The notes: generated from the letters alone by a model not told the origin. A stretch of DNA of 64,000 bases from Talpa occidentalis (GCF_014898055.3 NW_023600993.1:18938850-19002849), one strand, 5' to 3'; positions 21,390 through 33,124 are shown, counted from the first letter of the stretch. A program made the numbers and translations.

Positions 21390-23385
21390 TTTATTTCTCA
21401 CTGTGTGTGACTGAGTTTTCTCATTCATATTTGTGCACCATGTAAAGTCCCATCCTACCAGTGATGAGGGTCTCACATCTGGGGTGGAGGAGGGGAGGGT
21501 TGAAATACAAATTATCTAACAAAATTGCAGCCCAAGGTGCTCATCTATAGTTTCCAGTTTTCTCTTCCCAGAAAATTAACACATCTCCTTTCTCCACCCA
21601 AAATTCATTTCTGACATAGCATTGTTTTCCCCAAAATACTCTATTTCAATCCACATTTCCTCCTATGTTTTCACTTAGAAAAAAAGAGAAAGAAGCTAAA
21701 TTTTTGGAATAAGCAATTTCTCTATAGGGAGTCCCAAGGCTGCACTCATATCAAAGCTAAATAACCTCTCATTCTAAGGGATGTTGGTCCCTCAGGCCAG
21801 AGCTGATGTCATTAGCGGGGCAGAAGGGGGAAGTGTGGATGGTAAATGCTTCCATCCATCCTGGTCCACACACAGACATCCTCAGCTTCCCTTAGTATCA
21901 GGCCAGCAGCCTTCCTCAACATCAGGAGTCACCTCGCAAATCCCAGTGCCTTTTGTATGAGTGGAAAAATTCTAAAGGATCTCTCCCCTCCACATCAGCT
22001 GACAAAATGCATGGAAAGCCTTTTGCAAACTGCAGAGTGTTCTGTTCAAATAAAATGCCTGTGTATTTCATCTGTTCCACTGTTCAGTCTCTTTTGAAAA
22101 CTAAATCCAGGAAAATGCAAATAGACATCTTGAGAAATGTTTGTAGCTTATGATAAAAACATTTCTCTTTAATTTGCTGCTAGGCATGTTCACTTAGGGC
22201 TTGATAAAAGCAGATAGGCTGTGATCCTAAACATCTACTCCAGGGAGATAAAATCGCAAACTTACACATCCAATATGCATCAAAAATGGGGGAAGGGAAA
22301 ATTTTCACTGTGAAATTTTACACAAAACAGGTGACTTTTTTAATGTTAAATACATATTTAGTAAAAATTAAATATTTAATGTGTTCATGCCATTAGGAAT
22401 ATTGGTTAGTGTTAAAAGCAAATATCAGAATCTCAAGACATGGTTAAAGAAATTCATGCCATCCCAGGAAAATGTCTACTGTTGGTTTCAGGCAATACTG
22501 CATTTCACAGGAATTTCTCTTTGTACTATAGCCCAGGCTTGGGGAGAAAGGAGGGGGATGGCTAAGAGGTTCTGGAATATAAATGTAAATAAATAACAGT
22601 AAAATTAATGATCTAGAGAGACTTTGGAACTGTGTTCAAAAGCAAAGTATAAAGCAATCGATCACTTCTCTGCCTAATCATGGCAGGCTAGGTGTAGGAA
22701 TTACTGTAAGACTTTTAGAATTAACTGAACCAGAGAGGACATAGTCAATGTGCTGTTTTCTTTGGTCCAAATCTTTGATGAAAAAAGTATTGCTGCCACT
22801 TGAAATCAAATGCCAGCTGCGCTCATTCACATAGCCCATGAGGCCGGAACACGACTCAGGCCAATATGCAAGTGCTGAGGGGCTCTTCCCTCACTGATGT
22901 CCACTTAGTGAATGATTGCCTGGCCACAGGCTACCTTTCTCACTGGAGAGGCTTCACTGCTGCACATCAGCAGAATTCCCTTCCATAGAGGCAATAGAAG
23001 AGCAGAGTCAAGCAAAATCATCCCATACTGCCATCATCGAAGAGGATTTGTCACTCTTTGGTGCTGTTTTCTCTCTTTCTCATTCTCTCCTAACAATTGG
23101 AAATCCTGCTATGTGTAATTGTCCCTGCAGACACTTGAGACACTGATATTTACCTCTCTACCCCATCTCATCCTCCTTAACCCTCTGTTTTCTTTCTGGG
23201 CCAGTGCCACCACCAGAGGACCAGAACTTGTTATTATTTCTCATCCCTTCATATTTCATCAGTCTTTGGCAGCCTAAATTTCTGGAATAATTACATGAGC
23301 CAACAATGATGTGAACTTAGTTATACTGTTCTACCTTTGAGGCAATGCTTGGTGAGGTCGAAATGCATGCAGTTGTTTGGCCCAG
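21390..23385. other. Single-copy sequence, no gene found
   Basis: About 2 kb without a recognised family. 22660-22930 contains short motif-rich text. AT-rich near 22310-22400. Overlapping short frames at 21846-22153 and 22912-23146 show no domains. Confidence 0.4.
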
Positions 23386-23439
23386 CAGAGTAACCTTTCC
23401 AGATGTCCCACACTGTAAATCAGAGCCCAGTGTACAGCC

Positions 23440-23645
23440 AAAGTTGGAGTCAAATAGTAGCTCCATCTCTACACACAGAGGTGCCCTGGTTAGGTTCCTT
23501 AGTGTATCCAACTCTTACCTCATTTGCAAAGATCACAAGGCATCTCTCACAGGGATGCTGTGAGGTTGAAATGAGATAGGAGCACATGGTAGCCACTTGG
23601 CAAATGCTCAATGAAGATAGTTTCATGAACTAAGAGCTCTCAGAG
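23440..23645 (+). repeat. MIR SINE
   Basis: 'ggagtcaaatagtagctcc', 'tacctcatttgcaaagatc', 'cagggatgctgtgaggttgaaatgagatagg' and 'cacttggcaaatgctcaatgaag' follow MIR order. Confidence 0.75.
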
Positions 23646-23649
23646 AGAA

Positions 23650-24420
23650 AACATTCACTTTCCCCATTAGTACCAACCACCTCTCAACCATGAGTAGTTA
23701 CCTTTCCAAGAGGCCAGGGTTGTCCACAGTTGTCTTTATTGTGTATTTATATATGTTGACTGAGATATACTGAGCTGCAAGGAGGTTTGGATCAACAGAA
23801 CAGCATGTTCATTTATTTAACTTTGGCAAAAAAAGATCCTGTTCTCCATAACTCAGCATTCACTTGAAATAATTTCACTTGACTTCATTAAGCTTGAAGA
23901 ATTGCACTTTTCCTTCACCCCTTTCTTCTTCATACTTACTTAGCCTTTATAATTCAAAAGATAATTGCTCTATTAACAAATGCTTATAGCGTAATAAAGG
24001 AGTGGGAGGGAAGAAAGGGATTTCTTTTTTTTTTTTTTAATATGGGCCATTCCCTTCAGTTTCTTGGAAGTACTAGAGAGCAATGGAATAAGCCATAAAT
24101 TATTTTTGGAATGAAACCAAAGGACTTATTTTTTTAGCCACTAGCAAACTATTCTTGGCCAAAATACTCCAAGAACTTGTGGGGAATGAGGCTACCAGGA
24201 ATTCCTAGTGACTGAAAGGATGTCACCACAACTCTGAGCTGTGAAGAAATCCTAGCTTTACTGGAAATCAGGAAAATGCTCTGGCAGGTACTGATAGGGC
24301 CTGTGGAAATCCCCTCTGGGGCCTTGGGTTGGGGGGTGTTTAAGAAAGACATTTGGATGACTCTCCCCTCTCCTTAAGACTAACAAATTGTTGAACCATT
24401 AAATAGAAATTCCTTGTGAC
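23650..24420. other. Unassigned sequence
   Basis: No recognised repeat except a T14 run at about 24025-24038. No gene supported. Confidence 0.4.
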
Positions 24421-24422
24421 TA

Positions 24423-24768
24423 TGTTATGGGCTGAATTGTGTCCCCACAAAACTCCTATATTGAAGTTCTGTCTCCTAGTACCTAAGAATATGATTGCCT
24501 TTGGAGTCATGGATTTTTAAGAGGTCATTAAAGTTAAATAAGCATGTGGGTGGGCCCTAATCCAACCTGACTGGTGTTTTCATAAGAAAAGGCGAGTAGG
24601 AGACCATGTGAAGACACTCAGAGAAGACCATCTTCTACAAGCCAAGGAGAGCAAGGTCTCAGAAGAACCTCCCCAACCAAGACTATTTTGGACTTCTAGT
24701 ATCCAAACCTTTGGTGAAGCCCCATATTCTGTGGTATTTTGTTACAGCAGTGCTAGCAAAATAATACA
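24423..24768 (+). repeat. MLT1-type LTR (ERVL-MaLR), solo, plus orientation
   Basis: Begins TGTTATGGGCTGAATTGTG, then 'tcctatattgaagttctgtctcc', 'ggtgggccctaatccaacc', 'accatgtgaagacac', 'ctggtattttgttacagcag'-type 3' end (here 'gtggtattttgttacagcag') and terminal 'aataataca'. This is a complete MaLR LTR layout with no flanking internal region, so it arose by LTR-LTR recombination. A 119-codon frame crossing it is not a gene. Confidence 0.9.
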
Positions 24769-24779
24769 AGGACACAAGA

Positions 24780-27325
24780 AACGTGTATTCATGAATGAGG
24801 AAGGAGATTCCTTCAGAACACAGAGAAGTCTTTACAAGTACCTCTTAAGGCTAGGAGGCTCCAACTGGGCACATGGAAACAAAGCTCAGGAGATAACTCT
24901 ACTCAAGCAGTTCACCTCCTTAAAGACGACTTTAAAGGTTAATAACTGGCCTCCTCAGGTGGCTTGACTGCTCCCTAGGACATTGTTTCTTTTATGAGGG
25001 TCTTTGATAGTGAACAGTACACTTAGCTTTCTGTTCACACCTCTCCTTCCCCATTCTCCTGCTTTCCCCCGATCATAATCTTTGTCTCTGACAGAGTGAT
25101 AATACTTGCCTTGAGAATTGTATCTGAAATTACCCCATCATGAATATCCAATCCCTCTCCTCACCTCTGATCCTGGAGTTTTCTATGGCTTGACCATAAG
25201 GTAGAGGAATGATGACAAAAACATTAATATAGACATGTCTGCTCTATCACAGAACACCTATGACACACTGGGCATATCCCCTCTGCTGGAATACCTTAGC
25301 TCCACCTCTGAAAATGATCTTTAATATGCTGCCAGAGTTAGTATGTAGTTTTTATAATCCATCTACTCAAAAAATATATACAGAGATATGCACATACACA
25401 TAGCCAGATATCTCTCCCCATGGATCATAGTACATGGCCTTTCTTGAAGATCAGTTTAAGTTCAAACATTGGATGCTGTGCATTCTGTAAAATAATTTAA
25501 GAAAATAAGCTGTGCTTGCAGAAAGCAGGCATTAATGGCCCTAAAAACAACAATGAACTTTTCATTGTACTCATGTTTTTCAAGGCTTTAAAAATGCTTG
25601 CCCTAAGTCTTGCATATAATAAGTCATAATTTAAGAGATATGTGTGAAAATGCTTGAGCCAGATGTTTTATTTTTTTTTTTTTAAACACACTGCCTTTTA
25701 CCCAATGCTGCAGTTTGGCTTCTGAGGATAACTAAGAAAAACCTCTGAGATTGTTAGAGGGGAGCTTCACCTGCCAGTCTGGGCTGCAGGATCTCTATAG
25801 CAACCAAACATAAATCAAGGAAATGGCCCCTTTTGTAAGTTGGTTAATAGGCACAACATGCTTCTTTAGAAAATCCAACCATTCTTTCAATAGACTTTGA
25901 TTGAAAGTCAGCCTTTTCTTCAGACACATCCACATTCACATCTAGTAGCAGCTTGTATGGCTGTCCACGGGCTAATTTATTACCCTTTAAAGATCTGGCA
26001 AAGAAAAAATGGCTCTCAGAACAATGTTTACATTCAGAGGCATAAGCACAGAGCCACAAAAGAGCATCCTTTTGTTCCGAACTTGGAATATTAATCTTTA
26101 ACCTAGGACTTTAACTGCCCCCCCTCCTTATGGGGTTCGACAGAACCTCTCTCTTCTCATTAAAATTTTACCAATTTAATATGACTTTGTTTCTAATATG
26201 TGGGAAGGGAGGAGTGAGCCTTTCTCCCATTGTTGTGCCAAACCTTGATAGAGATTAATTGTTTCTCGGACTACCCACCCTTTCCTTGGAGAATACTCTG
26301 CTTCAGGGATTGCTGATGAGGGACATTGGCTCTCTCTTCCCTAAGAAGAGAATTGGGCTAATTAACAAAAATACAAGGGATGCTCCTCACTTCTCATGAA
26401 GCAAGAGAAGGGTCATTGGATGGTGAGTTGCCCTCTTTCATCCCCCAGACCACCAAAATGTAGTTTGGAAATATACCCAAGAAGTACCCCACTTGGAACC
26501 AACCCACCCCGCACCATGAAGTATAAAGGCGCAGCCGGGACACACACTGAGCGCTTCCTTTCATGTGGTCAGGGGCTCATCACTGAGTGAATGGTGCGCT
26601 TCTCTTGAGGGGGGAGCCAAATTCTGGGCCCTGTCTTCCTTTGAGGTAGAGACAGGAGATTGGGGAAGGCCTATAGAAATAAGCCTTTGTAGTTTTTTTT
26701 TTTCTTTAAGTTAGATTATGAGATGAAAAAGTACTTCTAAAACAAGAGGGAACTTGCGTCGCTCTGGGTAGCTTCATATCACAGATGGAGTTGAGCAAGA
26801 AAAGATTTATTTTAATGCCTCCCTCTTTAGCTTTCTTAAATCCTCAGAAACCAAAGTCTTCAGAAACCAGACCCTTCAGGAGCTCCCTTCCCTTTGATAT
26901 GGTCAGCTGTCCCCACTAGCAAGAGGGGAAGAAGGGTAGGTTTCCAAATGTGCATGTTAAAACATGCCCTTTATTTTAGTCTCAGCACTCAGGAGAAAAA
27001 GTTGTCTCCAACTCTTCAGGGCTTGCACTTAGCAATACCTTTTGCCTTAGCATTGATTGAACACACCTTTGGCATCTGTGAAACTTAAGGGCCCCCAAAA
27101 TGCACTGCAAAAGAAGCAGTGTATCGGAGATGCCTTGAAGAACTGACAAAAATTCTAATGTTCAGTGTAGGGTGTTGGGTTTTTTTTTTTTCTGTGACTG
27201 AGGGTCACATGCAGCCAAAAGCTGAGCTGTAGCACTTACAGGCTTGCAGTGTGGTAACACAATGAGATCAGACTCTTGATGCATTGTCTTTCATCACATG
27301 CCCATATCCAGGCCCCAAAATGAAG
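24780..27325. other. Single-copy sequence; AT-poor island near 26500
   Basis: About 2.5 kb with little recognisable repeat. It holds T-runs at 25672 and 26693 and a cluster of CpGs around a TATAAA at 26522. No exon or RNA gene could be supported. Opposed short frames at 25844-26094 have no domain. Confidence 0.4.
26505..26610 (+). promoter_or_regulatory. Weak candidate TATA-type core promoter
   Basis: TATAAA at 26522-26527 is followed by GC-rich sequence with several CpGs (ggcgcagccgggac, gagcgc, ggtgcgc), unusual for this CpG-poor window. Spacing would put initiation near 26552. No downstream open frame or splice donor was recognised, so this may be chance. Confidence 0.15.
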
Positions 27326-27510
27326 AGGCAGTGAGATGCAATCATGAAACTCATGGACCAGGGCACTGCATTGTCAATGTTCAAATCCCAGGCACTGACT
27401 GACTAGGTTACTCTGCTGCCTCCTCCTGCTCACTTTCCTCACTTGTAAGATGGTTATATGGTACCTGCTTCATAGAACTGGCAAGAGGATTCAATATGTT
27501 ATAATAAACC
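27325..27510 (+). repeat. MIR SINE
   Basis: 'gagatgcaatcatgaaactcatgg', 'aatgttcaaatcccaggcactgactgactagg', 'cactttcctcacttgtaagatgg' and 'acctgcttcatagaactgg' follow MIR order. Confidence 0.8.
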
Positions 27511-27514
27511 TCTT

Positions 27515-28480
27515 ATACCAGTGGCCCCCTCCATCATAAGCCCTCAAATGTTCCTTGAAATTAGCAGGTTTCATGCTTGTGTTGTAGTTAATACTGTTGT
27601 ATTGTGGACTACAGGAAAATGTGTGTCACCCAACATACGACACATCATTTTCCAAGTTCAGATGGCATTTTATAGGCCCTTTGACAAAAAGAAAATCATT
27701 TCTAGTAAGATTGGAGCAACTCCATTGAGAAAATCCAGAAATAGAAATTGCTTGTACCTATGGCAACATCTCATTTGATTTGCTTAACATCATCATCACC
27801 TGGTGTCTCCATCCTTGCCTACAATTCAGTGTGATGGAAACATCACAGGCTCAGGAGTTCTGACTGAGGAGGCTGTGTGTTTGTGTGTAAGTGTGTGTCT
27901 GTCTCCTGTCTATTCTCTGCCACCCAAATTTTTCTCCCCACCTACTCTTACCAGTCTCCCAGGGTTACAACCTAGTGGTTTTGCCATCCAGGCAGAGAAC
28001 ACTGGAACCCAACCACACCACATGTGGCATAACCAGGAGTGCTAATCATTGTTCATTTGTCCTCACCCTGTTCACTTGTTCCAAGGGCTTTTTTCCTTTC
28101 AATTAGCCTTCTCAACTTCAGCATACATATCAAGGAGATACTGTCTTCAGAGGAGGTAAAGAATGAAACTCATCAAAAAGATTCACCAGTGAAAATGTAG
28201 CCCTTTTCTCAGGAAAGAGCCCCACATTATTAGAACTTTGTGAATAAATCAAAACTTGCCAAAAGGATCAATGGAATTAAAAACTGAAAACTGGGAAAAC
28301 TAATATGTTTGGGGTTTTTTGTCATTAGTTAAGGATTATTAATACATTCTAAACATTGGGCACTCACTGAGTAGCCGTGTGTTCTAGTAGAAAAGGTTAG
28401 GCTTAGAGGAGGGACAGTTGAAACCAAAGAACATAATGTCAGTACTTGTGGTGTGAACTTAGGCAAGTCTTGAATTCATT
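27515..28480. other. Unassigned sequence
   Basis: Contains a short (TG)n at 27874-27902. No gene or named repeat recognised. Confidence 0.4.
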
Positions 28481-28484
28481 ACAG

Positions 28485-28790
28485 CCAACTATCAGTCAGC
28501 ATCTACGAAGGAAAAATAAACACCATTCATATTACTTCTACCAAAGGGAACTTAATAGAGGGGATTAGTGAAATAGTTTACAGGGGAGCTGAAAGTTGGA
28601 GCAAACCAAATGTTAATGTCAACAGGAAGCTGCTGCCACTCCTGCAGGTAAAGGGACAACAGGAGATGGTGCTACCTGAGCATAAGGGCTTAGGTTATGT
28701 GGGAGCAGAACCTCAAAGGAGATTCAGTCCCTGGGAGAGGGAAAAGGGAGCAACATCATGGCTTTCCCCTCTATTCACCTCCATTGCTGG
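28485..28790. repeat. Old interspersed repeat, same family as 17425
   Basis: 'tatcagtcagcatctacg', 'gggaacttaatagaggggatt', 'aggggagctgaaag' and 'aacaggaagctgctgccactcctgcagg' form a pattern shared at its start with 17425-17510. Likely an old LTR or MER-type element. The 155-codon frame beginning at 28666 starts inside it and has no domain. Confidence 0.4.
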
Positions 28791-28794
28791 AAAC

Positions 28795-29140
28795 TGCCTA
28801 GCAGCCGCATGGCTGTATGTACATTCATGCTTACCCAGCATTTATCCCTCCTGCTTCTGTAAAAATAGAAGGAAAAATATCACTAGCTTTGCAGATTTGA
28901 TCTCAAACTTCCCTGCCCTTCCCCCTGCTCTGGTCTTTACACAGCATCTTGGCACATGTGTGCATACTATTGGCACATTTACCCCTTTGCTCTGTGGTCA
29001 CTCCCTTTCTATAACCTCATGGGACCACAAAATATTTCCTGTGTGTTTTTCCTCTAAAGACAGTTTTAATGTGTTCATTTTTCCAAAATGGCCATATATA
29101 AATGGTAGACATATGTTATCATTTATACTGTAACTCTCTC
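28795..29140 (+). repeat. Possible L2-like fragment
   Basis: Pyrimidine-rich, strand-biased text ('acttccctgcccttccccctgctctggtc') resembling L2-type sequence. It lacks the diagnostic terminus. Confidence 0.3.
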
Positions 29141-29144
29141 ATGC

Positions 29145-29300
29145 TAAAGAGGCAACACAATATAGTGGTTAAGAACAACAGCTCCTAAGTATATGGGTTC
29201 AAATCCTAGCCCTGCTACCTATGTGATGTCAAGCAATCTCACATCTCTTTTTCACAGTTTCATCATTTGGAAAATGGAATTAAGAATAGTTCCAACCTCA
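29145..29300 (+). repeat. MIR SINE
   Basis: 'acacaatatagtggttaagaac', 'tatgggttcaaatcctagccctgctacc', 'cacagtttcatcatttggaaaatgg' and 'ttccaacctcatagca' are classic MIR. Confidence 0.92.
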
Positions 29301-29304
29301 TAGC

Positions 29305-30055
29305 ATTTTTTTTTTTTTTACCTGCTGGCAGCGACCTGCTCTTATTGCTGTGGTAGAATGACAAAAGGGTCTTTTTCTGCCTTGGTTTTAATTAAAGTAC
29401 CAATGTGTTTGACATTAGATGCCAACTTCAGTGTTAGGTGAACTATCAAAGGCAAGAAGAAACAACTCTTCAACCTCATCACCACCAGCAGCAATATGGA
29501 GAATTAGGATATATCAGGAGAGACAAAGGATGAAAGAAAGGGGAGTTTTGATTCATAATGAAGATGTTTCTCAAAAGATTGTCTTGGTGACTTGTAAATG
29601 TCCATGACTTCCTATATTACTGACTCAGGATCTAGTTGAGTTGACTGTCCAAGAAAAGTACATTCATGGATACACAATCCAGCTTAATATAAGAGCAAAA
29701 CAAGGGTGATGGGAATTGTATGGGGACTATAATCAAGATGAAAATGCATACATTATGCAAAAATGAAAAATAATGTAAAAAATATATAAAATAATTTTTT
29801 TAAAGAAACCTGAAGTGAACCTTAAAAGAAAAAACTTAGTGGAGAATCAGATGAACATGTCATAAAATGTTCCAGAAACAAAGAAAAATCTTCTCATACA
29901 ATAGAACATCTGGAGGGCAAGGCAACCTAGAGTATTCCAGAAAGACTTTGTCCCAAAGAATATGGGAATTAGGGTTTTTCTTTAGGTTACTACTTAGGAA
30001 TATTGAGATAGTCACAGCAATGGGAAAAGGAGGGGGCCCTCAGGCAAATTATGTC
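29305..30055. other. Unassigned AT-rich sequence
   Basis: Poly-T at about 29307-29320 follows the MIR. 29640-29960 is A-rich and could be a decayed L1 piece, but no ORF2 landmark is visible. Confidence 0.35.
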
Positions 30056-30195
30056 CTTGTGCCTCTGTTTCATCACCTATAAAATTGTAATTTTAATTGT
30101 ACCTACCTCTTACAGTTGATGTAAAGCTAAAACATGTTTGCACGTGAAAAGTATTTAGCACAGTACCTGACTAAGTAACATCCAAACATTTTAAA
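30056..30195 (+). repeat. MIR 3' fragment
   Basis: 'ttgtgcctctgtttcatcacctataaaattgtaat', 'tacctacctcttacagttgatgtaaagc' and 'gcacagtacctgactaagtaa' are the second half of MIR. Confidence 0.8.
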
Positions 30196-30475
30196 ACATT
30201 TAAAATTCTTAGTTCAATTATTTTCATTATTTGGTGGCAAAGGTCTGGTAAATTATTTAAGGAAGAAAAGGATGGGAATAAGGATCACTGGGGGGTAAGA
30301 GACTCATTTTGCTTGGGGGAATCAAGTTATTTCCTTTCCAAATTGTTTTATTGTTGAATTCATTGACTCTTAAGATGGCTCTCCAACCTGCCTCATGAAT
30401 GATCTGTGTCATTATTATTAATTACAATTTATAATTCCTATTGCTTTGGTTTTCTTGCCTTAAAACATAAAATAT

Positions 30476-30757
30476 GGGGCCTCCCTGGTGGCGCAGCGGT
30501 TGAGCGCTGGGTTGTGTAGCTGCCCGCAGCCTCTGCAGCGCCGGTTCGATCCCCGGCTGCTCCCCGGCCACCTGAGGAGGGTCCCACATGGCGCACAGAC
30601 CTCTCCTGCCGCCCGCTGCTCCCCTCAGCAGTGTACTTCGGTCCTTCTGCCTGCTCTGCTCCCCGCTCTGGCTCTGGTGAATTCTCTCACCCTCCCGCAC
30701 TTCTGACTGTACCCAGTGCTTGTATAAATAAATAAATAAATCTTTAAAAAAAAAAAA
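30476..30757 (+). mobile_element. tRNA-derived SINE, copy B (young, perfect TSD)
   Basis: A reference copy of the family. It starts GGGGCCTCCCTGG, carries an A-box-like TGGCGCAGCGG (30489-30499) and a B-box-like GGTTCGATCCC (30543-30553), then a unique body ending 'ctgtacccagtgcttgtata' and an AAATAAATAAATCTTTAAA-type tail. Perfect 15-bp TSDs TAAAACATAAAATAT lie at 30461-30475 and 30758-30772. Many CpGs are retained, consistent with recent insertion by L1-type reverse transcription. Open frames on both strands are not genes. Confidence 0.96.
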
Positions 30758-30774
30758 TAAAACATAAAATATGT

Positions 30775-31330
30775 AAGTAAAGCAGTCACCTCTTTAGTAT
30801 GCCATCCCCAACTGTGCTTTACTTCCCAGCTGTTCTGGAGAGGATATTTTTCAGAAACAAGGAGTTATTCCTTCAGTACCATAGGGTGGTCTCTGAAGCC
30901 AATGGACCATGAAGGTTCATGGAGACTGAGTTTTGTATAGGACTCTCATTAGCTGCATGTCTATGATATAAAGAGTTAAATGGACTCTGAAAATGACTAA
31001 AGATCCAATGGACTTTTAAGAGCTCTGTGTGTGTAGCCTTTAGGATTCCCATGGACCTCTGTGATGAGATGCAAAATGGTGAATCTATGTAAATGTACAT
31101 CTTTCTTAAGAGAGGATTCATTGCTTTCTTCATATTCTCAAAAGGTTATTAAAGAAAAACCTAAATTTATGTAAGTATGGGAATTAAGATCTAGATTCCC
31201 CACCAGCAGACTTAGTAGAACAGTACCTGAAAGATAGTAATTTAGAGAAAGAAATGAATCACCTCAATGCTATAACCTCCCACTCCGTACCCCTGAAATT
31301 ACAATTGAAAAACTGAGGCTCCAGAAGCCA
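30775..31330. other. Unassigned sequence
   Basis: No repeat or gene recognised. An 86-codon minus-strand frame at 30873-31133 has no domain. Confidence 0.4.
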
Positions 31331-31639
31331 CTTTTCTTTTCCCAACTTAAAGCTTACTTTTAATTTTATTTATAATTTAGACTGGTCAGAGTCTTCCTGC
31401 CTTCCTTATGAAGATGTAATATAAGATACTCATAAGAATCAGTTTGTTTTCTTGTAACCTGAAACAGCTTTTATCAAAAACCTAGCTCATGAGGGGAAGA
31501 TAATCATGTGCAGAAGAAAAGCAGGTCTTTGTGTTTTTTTCTTTTTGTTTGTATTTTTTTGTTTGTTTTTGCTTTCCTTCAAAATACCAGACTATAAAGA
31601 TTTTTTTTTTTTCCTTTTATTTCCTCCTCTATGAAAAGC

Positions 31640-31930
31640 AAGAGTCAATCCAATTTTTTTCTCTCGTCCTCCAGTCTGGTCTCACGCATGGGATTAATTA
31701 GACAAGACGAATCACTGAAAGACATTTATCTTTATCCCGGAGATTGTTTTCAGATTTTTTGATGTTGTCCTAGCATTTCCCTTTTTTTAGTGGCTTTTTG
31801 TAATGACGGATGGGCTCAAGTGCTTTTAATGCCTGGTGAGGCAAGCATTTATGTATGAGTAGTGTATGTACATATGAGAAACATTAATTTTTAATTTGCT
31901 CTGTTTACCTTGAGAAACTGCCAGTAGATG
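31640..31930. promoter_or_regulatory. Candidate conserved non-coding element
   Basis: Repeat-free, with motif-like text GGATTAATTAGAC at 31691-31703 (OTX/homeodomain-like), CpG-containing words such as 'cacgcatggg', 'caagacgaat' and 'tgacggatggg', and T-rich blocks. The word composition differs from neighbouring decayed repeats. Inferred from composition only. Confidence 0.25.
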
Positions 31931-32259
31931 ATTCAAATATTCCACAGAAAGGGGATTTTCATAATATAGGACAAAGGACAGCTAAGCTTGTATCTTTCTA
32001 CAAAGCAGAGATTCAGAGGGAAGGGGGTGATAGTATTTTTTCCATGTGCTGCTTACAAAAGGATGCTTTGACTATGTAAACACTCATATAATTTTATTAA
32101 GAGTTGCTACCAAATCTTTTCATCTGGTATATGCTTAAAAATTAGGCTTAGATATAGTGATAAAGCACCAACACCGGCTGTTCCCACATTCCTTTAATTC
32201 AGTAATTCATTGTGTGTCTGTGATTAAGGATCAATCTCAGGAAAGGGATTTGCATAGCA

Positions 32260-32556
32260 GTGAGAGTGAGTGTAGACTGGTTTCTGATATCCAGTCCTGG
32301 CTGTGACAGTAGCACTGGAATATTAGCAGTACTCCTCGCTGCTCTTGGTCTTGCTACCCCAGGGGCTGGATGCATAGACTCTAGTGATATCAAGGAGGAG
32401 CAGAACTTCCTAGCTTCCCTGGTGAAGAAAACTCAAGAATTCCAGAACTTTCCAATAACTTCAGTAGACAACCTGACTCAAGTAATTGGAGACCTCTCCA
32501 ACTCTCCCCAATTTGTCCAAAAACTACCAGAGGTTTACTTGGGTGAACAAGGTTAG
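32260..32556 (+). other. Open frame of 98 codons, unknown; possible exon or relic
   Basis: The peptide has a hydrophobic stretch (GILAVLLAALGLA, residues about 20-32) followed by a polar helical-looking half (EEQNFLASLVKKTQEF...). The frame ends just after a GTTAGT that could serve as a splice donor, and 'tgctaccccag' at 32353-32363 could be an acceptor. I recognise no family. Exon, decayed pseudogene and chance are all open. Confidence 0.15.
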
Positions 32557-32733
32557 TTCCAATTCCAAACAACAGGAGGGAACAGGAGAATCTGAGAGAG
32601 TCTGTGCCACTGAGCCACCCAGTGCCCCATGCCGCCCTGCCTGGTTTTGAGAAAGTGCCTTGCACAGGGCAGCACCTCTATGGAGTCACTGTTCCCAGTA
32701 TAGACATCACAGACTTATTAAAGCAGTTTCCTG

Positions 32734-33030
32734 GGCCTCCCCAGTGGCGCAGCGGTTGAGCGCTGGGTTGCGAAGCTGCCCGCAGCCTCTGCAGCGCCGG
32801 TTCGATCCCCAGCTGTTCCCCGGCCACCTGAGGAGGGTCCCACATGGCGCCCAGACCTCTCCTGCCGCCCGCTGCTCCCCTCAGCAGTGTACTTCAGTCC
32901 TTCTGCCTGCTCTGCTCCCTGCTCTGGCTCTGGTGAATTCTCTCACCCTCCCGTGCTTCTGACTGTACCCAGTGCTTGTATAAATAAATAAAATAAAATA
33001 AGTAAATAAATCTTTAAAAAAAAAAAAAAA
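32734..33030 (+). mobile_element. tRNA-derived SINE, copy C (young, perfect TSD)
   Basis: Starts GGCCTCCCCAGTGGCGCAGCGG, with GGTTCGATCCC in the head, the body 'ctgcctgctctgctccctgctctggctctgg', 'ccagtgcttgtataaataaataaaataaaataag' and a poly(A) tail. Perfect 11-bp TSD GCAGTTTCCTG at 32723-32733 and 33031-33041. CpG-rich like copy B. Confidence 0.95.
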
Positions 33031-33124
33031 GCAGTTTCCTGACAGCTGGCACTGCGATGACTGTTCTAGTAAAATCAGTGTATTAGCTCAGTTTTAGGTC
33101 ATATCAAAAATAGTTATTAATACA

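Noticed and set aside
24608..24967. 119-codon plus-strand frame
   Set aside because: It starts inside the MLT1 LTR and continues into flanking DNA, with no domain.
28666..29133. 155-codon plus-strand frame as a gene
   Set aside because: It starts in one old repeat and runs into L2-like sequence. No domain or splice signals.
30489..30553. tRNA gene
   Set aside because: The A- and B-box-like sequences belong to a SINE head. There is no cloverleaf-competent 3' half or acceptor stem, and the same head recurs in ten copies.
30422..30706. Overlapping 72- and 92-codon open frames
   Set aside because: They lie within SINE copy B on both strands. The same frames recur in copies C, E and H, so they follow from the SINE's composition.
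30476..33030. Camelid or cetartiodactyl host assignment from the SINE
   Set aside because: The head resembles CHR/Bov-tA SINEs, but the body differs, and the camelid SINE I know has a different tRNA-Ala-like head. The evidence does not allow a specific order.
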